8,682 nt of DNA from ZC4RG30 sp031424095 (GTDB taxonomy: Bacteria; Pseudomonadota; Gammaproteobacteria; Steroidobacterales; Steroidobacteraceae). Shown piece after piece: positions 1-5,723 of this stretch. The stretch's first letter is position 1. Every line of letters begins with the position of its first letter. A program made the position numbers and the translations under genes. The notes below the pieces were generated by a model, which worked only from the letters and a program-made list of their open reading frames with translations, was not told where the DNA came from and did not search any database. The stretch covers positions 1-8,682 of the forward strand of contig JANPGU010000208.1 of the NCBI GenBank assembly GCA_031424095.1, given 5' to 3'.

Positions 1-643
<643 letters not shown>

Positions 644-647
<4 letters not shown>

Positions 648-1405
648 ACCTCTACGCCATCCGCGCCATCTACCGCTTCGAAATGGCGCGCACCTTCCGT
701 ACGGTGGTGCAGAGCATCCTCACGCCGGTGCTGACCACTTCGCTGTATTTCGTGGTGTTCGGTTCGGCCATCGGCTCGCGCATGACCGAGATCGACGGGG
801 TTGCGTTCGCAGCGTTCATCGTTCCGGGTCTGATCATGCTGTCGGTGCTGAACGAGAGCATTGGCAACGCTTCCTTTGGCATCTATTTTCCCAAGTGGTC
901 CGGCACCATCTACGAACTGCTGTCAGCGCCGGTGGGAACGCCGGAGATCCTGCTGGGCTATGTAGGCGCCGCCGCGACCAAATCGATCCTGGTGGGTCTG
1001 ATCATTCTCGCTACCTCGGCGCTGTTCGTCCCCTTGCAGGTGCTGCATCCCTTCTGGATGCTGGTATTCCTGGCCCTGACTGCACTCACCTTCAGCCTGT
1101 TCGGGTTCCTGCTCGGCATCTGGGCCAACAGCTGGGAAAAACTGCAGTTCGTGCCGGCGCTGGTGGTCACGCCGCTCACCTTCCTCGGTGGCAGCTTCTA
1201 TTCCATCGACATGCTGCCACCGGCATGGCGCACCATCACGCTGTTCAATCCGGTGGTGTATCTGATCAGTGGTTTCCGCTGGAGCTTCTATGGCAAGGCG
1301 GATGTCGACGTCGTGATCAGCTTCTCGATCATCGTCGGCATCATGATTGCCTGCCTGGCCCTGATCAGCTGGATGATCCGCACGGGGTGGAGGTTGCGAC
1401 AATGA
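644..1405 (+). CDS. ABC-2 type transporter membrane subunit, YadH type
   Basis: This 253-aa protein is close in length to E. coli YadH (256 aa) and resembles it throughout as I remember that sequence, for example FIVPGLIMLSVL (58-69), TPLTFLGGSFYSI (176-188) and NPVVYLISGFRW (202-213). About six membrane segments are visible, near residues 22-44, 55-77, 103-130, 137-160, 167-188 and 221-246. It forms the membrane pore and is powered by the ATPase encoded just upstream. The ATG at 644 overlaps the ATPase stop as ATGA and has only a weak AGAAG (635-639) before it, so translation is probably coupled. Its own stop overlaps the next start in the same way. YadH-like exporters are generic multidrug/polysaccharide-type ABC-2 proteins and the substrate is unknown. 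A longer in-frame opening upstream (from 233) is only antiparallel-free readthrough inside the ATPase gene and is not the start. Confidence 0.95.
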
Positions 1406-2439
1406 TGATCGATCGCCGCAGTACCCTGCAGCTTGCGCTGGCCGCCGGCGTCGGCGCGTTGGCCGGTCCCCTGCCGCTCACTGCGGCAGCCGCAGAATCA
1501 CCCGCAGCATCGCTGCCACGCGGCACCACACTGGTCACCGATGGCCTGCAATTCCCGGAAGGTCCCGTCGCCATGCAGGATGGCTCGGTGATCCTGGTGG
1601 AGATGAAATCCGAAACCCTGACGCGCATACTGCCTTCAGGAAAGAAGGAAATCATCGCCAGGCTGGGTGGCGGACCAAATGGCGCCGCGCTCGGCCCGGA
1701 TGGCGCGATGTACATCACCAACAATGGCGATGCCTGGGGCTGGGCCGCCGGGCCGCTGCATCTGCCTGGACCGCCACCGGCCTATTACCGAGGTGGTTCG
1801 ATCCAGCGCGTGGACCTTGCGACTGGCGCATCCGCGACGCTCTATGACGCCTGCGATGGACTGCCGCTCAACAGTCCGAATGATCTGGTGTTCGATTCCA
1901 GTGGAGGCTTCTGGTTCACCTGCTACGGCCAGTCCGATGGCGAGGTCCGCCGGCTCGGTGCGCTGTACTACGCGAAAGCAGATGGCTCGAAGATCATGCG
2001 CTGGCGCAGTGAGTTGATCTCGCCCAATGGCGTGGGCCTTGCGCCGGACGGCCGACAGGTCTACATGACCGACTGCATGGTCGGCCGGCTGTATGCCTTC
2101 GATCTCACCAGCCCGGGCGTCATGGCGCCGCAAAGCGCGCTGTCCTCGGGCGCAGCAGGACGTGTGGTCGCCACCCTGCCCGGTTATCAATGGCTGGACA
2201 GCCTGGCAGTGGAAGCCAATGGCAATGTCTGCGTGGCCACCCTGTTCAATTCCGGCATCACCACTTTCAATCCGCAGAACGGCAGGTATACGCAGGTGCG
2301 GTTCAACGATCCCATCACCACGAACCTGTGCTTCGGCGGCAAGGACATGCGCGATGTCTGGGTTACCTGCGCCAGCACCGGGCACCTGTATCGCACACGC
2401 TGGCCGCGGCCAGGGCTGAAGCTCGCCTACAACGCCTGA
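1402..2439 (+). CDS. SMP-30/gluconolactonase-like beta-propeller protein with Tat signal
   Basis: The protein has 345 aa. The N-terminus carries a twin-arginine signal, with DRRSTLQL at residues 4-11, a hydrophobic stretch to about 27 and a likely cleavage site in TAAAAES (27-33), so it should be exported folded to the periplasm. The rest has the repeating pattern of the SMP-30/gluconolactonase/LRE family. Four candidate metal ligands sit in the usual contexts: E53 in FPEGP, N160 in NSPNDL, N209 in SPNG and D266 in LDSLAV. Members of this family bind one divalent metal and commonly hydrolyse lactones, although substrates vary widely. The start at 1402 is supported by GGAGG at 1389-1393, 8 nt upstream; ATG 1405 is also possible. 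The gene overlaps the permease stop by 4 bp, so it belongs to the exporter operon. The exact substrate is unknown; strictosidine synthase-like or other six-bladed propeller functions cannot be excluded. Confidence 0.9.
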   Translation: MMIDRRSTLQLALAAGVGALAGPLPLTAAAAESPAASLPRGTTLVTDGLQFPEGPVAMQDGSVILVEMKSETLTRILPSGKKEIIARLGGGPNGAALGPDGAMYITNNGDAWGWAAGPLHLPGPPPAYYRGGSIQRVDLATGASATLYDACDGLPLNSPNDLVFDSSGGFWFTCYGQSDGEVRRLGALYYAKADGSKIMRWRSELISPNGVGLAPDGRQVYMTDCMVGRLYAFDLTSPGVMAPQSALSSGAAGRVVATLPGYQWLDSLAVEANGNVCVATLFNSGITTFNPQNGRYTQVRFNDPITTNLCFGGKDMRDVWVTCASTGHLYRTRWPRPGLKLAYNA

Positions 2440-2457
2440 GCCGATGCATGAGTTGCA

Positions 2458-2471
2458 CCCTGACTTCAGGG
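2458..2471. terminator. Small hairpin between convergent genes, weak terminator candidate
   Basis: CCCTGA-CT-TCAGGG is a perfect inverted repeat, realistically a 5-bp stem with a 4-nt loop. It lies 18 bp after the SMP-30 gene stop and 35 bp past the stop of the converging unknown gene. There is no clear T-run on either strand, so factor-independent termination is only a guess. The rest of 2440-2505 shows nothing else I can name. Confidence 0.3.
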
Positions 2472-2505
2472 CTTACTATGTGCTGCTGGCTGCAGGTATT
2501 GCGGG

Positions 2506-2913
2506 CTATCTGCCGGCGGCTATGCGCCCGTATTCGCGCACGGTCTCGACGTAACCGGATTCCTTGCTGGTTTCGGCGGGCGGCTGGCTTTCAGTGGCCG
2601 GCTCGTCGACAGCCGCCAGGGCCTCGAGCTGCGGAAAGGGTTCGCCACCTCTCAGGCAGCGGCGACTGTTCACCAGCCAGCGTTCAATGTGCTGCTTGAA
2701 ACGCAGGATGGCTTCCTGCCGCAGACTCTGCACCATCCCATCGCCTGCACGCTCCTGCGCCCTGCTGACCTGCCACCACCACTGCAGCCGATCGAGGCGT
2801 CCGGCTTCGAAATAGCTGAATGTGATGGTGAAGTGCCTGCCGCGCTCGGTTGCCGGTAATTCGGCAAAAGCAAAATAGGCCTCAACCGCGCGAGGCAGTT
2901 CGATATACGTCAT
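2506..2913 (-). CDS. Hypothetical protein, 135 aa, family not recognised
   Basis: I do not recognise this protein. It is soluble, with no signal peptide or membrane segment. The first half (residues 27-49) reads like beta strands and then carries three consecutive tryptophans (W45-W47). Residues 50-85 look helical and basic (RFKQHIERWLVNSRR, 71-85), and the C-terminal third (about 100-125) is rich in Pro, Glu, Thr and Ser and probably disordered. Codon use along this frame is strongly biased to G/C third positions like its neighbours, while the overlapping plus-strand frames give low-complexity Arg/Ser-rich products, so I take it as a real gene. ATG 2911-2913 is the only sensible start: the frame stays open upstream but has no other start codon near, and the promoter lies there. 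The Shine-Dalgarno match is poor (GAGG 14 nt upstream). It is transcribed divergently from the SnoaL-like gene and converges on the exporter operon. Confidence 0.8.
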   Translation of the reverse strand: MTYIELPRAVEAYFAFAELPATERGRHFTITFSYFEAGRLDRLQWWWQVSRAQERAGDGMVQSLRQEAILRFKQHIERWLVNSRRCLRGGEPFPQLEALAAVDEPATESQPPAETSKESGYVETVREYGRIAAGR

Positions 2914-2961
2914 GCTAAGGATCGCAACCTCAGTCGGAATCCGTGACGATGGTGCTTCGCG

Positions 2962-2970
2962 ATCATAGCA
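2962..2970 (-). promoter_or_regulatory. Extended -10 promoter for the hypothetical gene
   Basis: Read on the minus strand this is TGCTATGAT, a TGn extension plus a -10 hexamer that differs from TATAAT at one base. It lies about 50 bp upstream of the ATG at 2913, leaving a leader of roughly 40 nt. No good -35 is present at 17 bp (TTGAAT is only 14 bp away), which is tolerated by extended -10 promoters. Assignment is by motif only. Confidence 0.4.
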
Positions 2971-3030
2971 TTCGCGCGCCGATTCAACACAGTTAAAGTT
3001 GCGATAGCCGAACAAATAATGGAGAAACAA

Positions 3031-3552
3031 ATGCAACGGGGAAAGTTTTCGAATGTCATGCGGGCCTTGATGCTCGCCGCAGTGATGAGCGCGCCCAGCC
3101 CGGTGCTGATGGCTGCAGAGCTCACCACTGCAGACAACATCGCGATCCAGCAGCTCTATGCGCGCTACAACACGGCCATCGATCACGGTGATGCCGAAGG
3201 CTGGGCCGCGACGTTCACGCCCGATGGTGTGTTCGCCGGCAGCTTCAAAGGCACGGAAGCCCTCAAGGGCTTCGTCAACACATGGCGCACGAATCCGGCC
3301 ATGAATGGCGCGGCGCGCCGGCATTTCTCGGCCGATCTGGTAGTAACACCGAGCGCAGAAGGCGCCACCGGCACGGTATCAACCATCCTGGTCGACCTGT
3401 CGACCAAGCCGGTGTCCATGGCTGGCTTCGTGACTTACAGTGATGTGCTGGTCAAGATCGCAGCGGGCTGGCGCTTCAAGTCCCGCGTCGTCAAGCAGGA
3501 AGCCGCGCCGGCCGCAATGCCAGTGGCGGCGCCGAAGCCTGCCGCGCAATAG
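3031..3552 (+). CDS. Exported SnoaL/NTF2-like protein
   Basis: The protein has 173 aa. Residues 1-29 form a Sec-type signal peptide: basic start, hydrophobic core around residues 12-27, likely cut after LMAA before E30. The mature part has the SnoaL_4/NTF2-like opening IQQLYARYNTAIDHGDAEG followed by FTPDGVF, then the beta strands of a cone-shaped fold ending near FKSRVVKQEA. Members act as small-molecule isomerases, hydrolases or dehydratases, or are non-catalytic binding domains; the sequence does not decide which. The C-terminal 16 or so residues are an Ala/Pro tail. An in-frame ATG at 3019 exists, but GGAG at 3021-3024 lies 6 nt before ATG 3031 and no Shine-Dalgarno precedes 3019, so I chose 3031. 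The gene appears to stand alone, divergent from the hypothetical gene and convergent with the phosphatase. Confidence 0.85.
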   Translation: MQRGKFSNVMRALMLAAVMSAPSPVLMAAELTTADNIAIQQLYARYNTAIDHGDAEGWAATFTPDGVFAGSFKGTEALKGFVNTWRTNPAMNGAARRHFSADLVVTPSAEGATGTVSTILVDLSTKPVSMAGFVTYSDVLVKIAAGWRFKSRVVKQEAAPAAMPVAAPKPAAQ

Positions 3553-3582
3553 CGCTGCGGGGTGACGCCGTTCGGGTCCTGA

Positions 3583-3598
3583 AGCTGCGCGAGCAGCT
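3583..3598. terminator. 6-bp hairpin with GCGA loop between convergent genes
   Basis: AGCTGC-GCGA-GCAGCT is a perfect stem-loop with a GNRA-type tetraloop on the plus strand. It starts 31 bp after the SnoaL-like gene stop and touches the stop codon of the converging phosphatase gene (3598-3600). No T-run follows on either strand, so it may only stabilise the mRNA 3' end. Nothing else is visible in the 45-bp gap. Confidence 0.3.
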
Positions 3599-5115
3599 CA
3601 GTACCCGAATGCGCGGCGCATGATGTGGTAGATCTCGTTCTGGTTGATGCCACCGCGGACCACGTCAGCACCTGGACCGCGCGCATAGAGCGCCACATCC
3701 TCACCGCCATGCGTTTCTGCGCGTGTTCCAACCAGCGACTGCTGGTGATATTCCGGTGCCATAGTGTCTACGTCGGCGAGATTCTGGCTGCGGCCTTCCG
3801 CCACTGCGCGCGCCGGGCCATCGTCCACACCGCCGTCACGAATCGCAAATCCGGGCCCATTGGCATAGGAAATCGTGGCATAGGGCCGGCCGCCAGCATC
3901 GAGTGTCGGACCACTGGCCCCTGGCCCCTTCACCAGACCCAGGATCGGATTGCCCCGTGCCGGATAGCCGGATATCGTCATGACATGACTGTGATCCGCA
4001 GTCACCAGGATCAGCGTGTCGCGCGCATCGGTCATCTCTGCAGCGGCGCGCACGGCATCCGAAAAGGCTATGGTATCGGTCAGGGCGCGATAGGCATTGC
4101 CTGCATGATGGGCATGATCGATGCGCCCGCCTTCCACCATGAGATAGTAGCCCTTGCTGTTCTTGCGCAGCACTTCGATCGCCCTCGTGGTCATTTCCGC
4201 AAGCGATGGTTCGCCGCCCGGATCCCTGCTGCGATCCGTGTCGTAGCGCATATGCGATGGCTCGAACAGACCCAGCAGGTGCGAAACCTTGCCTGTATCC
4301 ACCTTGAGCAGGTCGTCGCGCCTCCATACGTATTGAGCACCGGGCTGCGCAGCCAGCCATTCGGTGATGAGATTGCGGCCGTCGCGACGGCGTCCCTTGA
4401 GCGCCGGGTACTCCGGATCCGTGCTGCCAGTGTCCATCATCACTTCGCGACCGCCACCGAGCACCACCTCGAGCCCGTTGCCGGTCTTCTGGTGTTGCAG
4501 CAGTTGCGCGGCGATATCCGGCAACGTGGCAGTGGGCGGCATCTGCCCCGCGTATTCCCAGTCGCGATTGGGCGTGTGTGCATAGTTCGAAGCCGGCGTT
4601 GCATGGGTAATACGCGTCGTGGTGACGATGCCCGTGGAAAGGCCGCGGCCTTCGGCCTCCTCCAGCACTGTGCGCAGCGTATGACGCGCAACGATTGCGG
4701 CATCGCTCTCGTTCTCGCCCAGCGCCGGACCCACCGAGAGAGCGCCGTCGTTGGCATGCCAGCCAGTGACCATCGCAGTAGCCGTCGGCGCGGAATCGGC
4801 AGTCTGCTGATTGGCAGAGAAGGTTCGCACCAGCGCGCTGTTCGGGAACTCCTCGAAGCTGAGCCGATTGTCTTCGCCCGACTGCCCTTTGCGCTGCCCT
4901 TCAAGAATGCGTGAGGCCGTGATGGTGGAGATGCCCATGCCATCGCCAATGAACAGGATCACGTTGCGGGCACGGCGCGGGCTTGCCGGACCCGCCTTGG
5001 CCCGCGCCGCGACGCGCGCCGATGCCTGTTCAAAGTCATTGAGCTCTGCCGCGACGGATTGCCCCACCACTGCCAGGACCGAAATCACCACCAGAACCTG
5101 CCTGCCCATGTGCAT
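3598..5115 (-). CDS. Alkaline phosphatase, PhoA superfamily, periplasmic
   Basis: This 505-aa phosphomonoesterase belongs to the alkaline phosphatase family and should release phosphate from organic esters in the periplasm. Residues 1-23 are a Sec signal peptide, likely cut after VAA. All active-site positions are present (E. coli PhoA numbers in brackets): D58 (51), nucleophile S108 (102) in TADSAPTATA, H171 (153) and T173 (155), R184 (166) in NRDW, E328 (322), D333 (327), H334 (328), H337 (331), D374 and H375 (369, 370), and H469 (412) in ETHGGED. Histidine at the 153 and 328 positions is the animal enzyme pattern rather than the E. coli pattern. The protein contains no cysteine, so it has none of PhoA's disulfides. 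The ATG at 5113-5115 has AGGGA 7 nt upstream; an in-frame TTG at 5157 would put polar residues before the signal peptide and lacks support. It is divergent from the DUF2878 gene. No Pho box is evident. Confidence 0.95.
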   Translation of the reverse strand: MHMGRQVLVVISVLAVVGQSVAAELNDFEQASARVAARAKAGPASPRRARNVILFIGDGMGISTITASRILEGQRKGQSGEDNRLSFEEFPNSALVRTFSANQQTADSAPTATAMVTGWHANDGALSVGPALGENESDAAIVARHTLRTVLEEAEGRGLSTGIVTTTRITHATPASNYAHTPNRDWEYAGQMPPTATLPDIAAQLLQHQKTGNGLEVVLGGGREVMMDTGSTDPEYPALKGRRRDGRNLITEWLAAQPGAQYVWRRDDLLKVDTGKVSHLLGLFEPSHMRYDTDRSRDPGGEPSLAEMTTRAIEVLRKNSKGYYLMVEGGRIDHAHHAGNAYRALTDTIAFSDAVRAAAEMTDARDTLILVTADHSHVMTISGYPARGNPILGLVKGPGASGPTLDAGGRPYATISYANGPGFAIRDGGVDDGPARAVAEGRSQNLADVDTMAPEYHQQSLVGTRAETHGGEDVALYARGPGADVVRGGINQNEIYHIMRRAFGY

Positions 5116-5135
5116 GTTTGCGTCCCTGTATGCGG

Positions 5136-5153
5136 TCGGGCGATATTGCCCGA
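5136..5153. promoter_or_regulatory. 18-bp inverted repeat in divergent promoter region, candidate operator
   Basis: TCGGGCGATATTGCCCGA is symmetric about its centre (between 5144 and 5145), with 6-bp perfect outer arms and a perfect ATAT core; only one base pair (5142/5147) breaks it. It lies 21 bp upstream of the phosphatase start and 49 bp upstream of the DUF2878 start. The size and near-perfect two-fold symmetry suit a dimeric repressor or activator. The cognate regulator is not in the window and I do not recognise the motif. Confidence 0.4.
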
Positions 5154-5174
5154 TCAAACCGCGTTAGTCGCCAG

Positions 5175-5192
5175 TGCCGGAGTGATCCGGCA
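5175..5192 (+). promoter_or_regulatory. 7-bp stem-loop with GTGA loop directly before the DUF2878 ribosome-binding site
   Basis: TGCCGGA-GTGA-TCCGGCA is a perfect 7-bp inverted repeat around a GNRA-type loop. Its last base is the first base of the AGAGG ribosome-binding site (5192-5196), which is followed after 5 nt by ATG 5202. In the mRNA it would form a stable hairpin flush with the site where ribosomes land; as DNA it could also be a second operator. Structure is seen directly; the role is inferred. Confidence 0.4.
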
Positions 5193-5201
5193 GAGGTCTG
5201 C

Positions 5202-5723
5202 ATGTCATCCACGCTTCGTACCTGGATTAATTTCGGCGCCATGCAGGCAGGCTGGTTCGCCTGCGTGCTGGGCGCCGCCCATGGCGCCGCCTGGGTGGGC
5301 CCGCCGCTGGCGCTTGGCGTCGTGCTGCTGCATCTGGCGATGTCCCGGCATCGCGGCGCCGAACTGGTACTGGCCGTCATCGCGCTTGGCATTGGTCTGG
5401 CCTGGGAAACCGCTGCGCAGGCCACGGGCTGGATACGCTATAACGCCGATGGCGCTATCGCGCCCTGGTGGATTTTCACCATGTGGCCGATGTTCGCAAC
5501 CACGCTGAATATCTCCCTGCGCTTTCTGCATGGTCGCTGGGTAGCGGCCGCGCTGCTCGGCGCCATCGGCGCGCCATTGTCCTATCTGGCCGGTGCGCGA
5601 CTGGGCGCGCTTGCGCTACCGGACCCCAGCGCTGCCGTGGCGCTGCATGCCGCGGGCTGGGCCCTGTTGATGCCGCTGCTCGTCTTCCTATCGACGCGGG
5701 TCAGCCGCGAAGCGCAGCACTGA
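5202..5723 (+). CDS. DUF2878-like integral membrane protein
   Basis: This 173-aa protein is highly hydrophobic, with about six membrane segments near residues 10-30, 31-48, 54-74, 88-106, 112-134 and 147-165. The opening INFGAMQAGWFACVLGAA and the later WETAAQATGWIRY and APWWIFTMWPMFATTLN are what I recall of the DUF2878 family, whose function is unknown to me. The start at 5202 is set by AGAGG at 5192-5196 with a 5-nt spacer; an in-frame ATG at 5118 would add a hydrophilic, Arg-rich leader read from the intergenic region and is rejected. Elsewhere, as I recall, such genes often sit near lipid-modifying enzymes, but none is present here. Its last 23 bp overlap the end of nasA on the other strand, which leaves no room for a terminator between the two genes. 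Confidence 0.8.
   Translation: MSSTLRTWINFGAMQAGWFACVLGAAHGAAWVGPPLALGVVLLHLAMSRHRGAELVLAVIALGIGLAWETAAQATGWIRYNADGAIAPWWIFTMWPMFATTLNISLRFLHGRWVAAALLGAIGAPLSYLAGARLGALALPDPSAAVALHAAGWALLMPLLVFLSTRVSREAQH

Noticed and set aside
1636..2385. 249-codon minus-strand frame inside the SMP-30 gene
   Set aside because: The plus-strand frame has the family motifs, Tat signal, ribosome-binding site and operon overlap. The minus frame has no supported start or family pattern.
2914..3324. N-terminal extension of the hypothetical minus-strand gene to 272 aa
   Set aside because: The extension would run antisense through the SnoaL-like gene and across the divergent promoter region; its composition is unlike the downstream part and the -10 element lies inside it.
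3625..4914. 429-codon open frame on the plus strand opposite the phosphatase gene
   Set aside because: It is wholly antisense to a gene with every catalytic residue conserved. The product is rich in Arg, His and Ile with no recognisable pattern, as expected for a shadow frame in GC-rich DNA.
5116..5157. TTG start at 5157 for the phosphatase
   Set aside because: It would place about 14 polar residues before a normal signal peptide, whereas ATG 5115 has AGGGA at good spacing.
5116..5201. Pho box upstream of the alkaline phosphatase
   Set aside because: I looked for CTGTCAT-like direct repeats with 11-bp phasing on both strands and found none; only the two inverted repeats are present.
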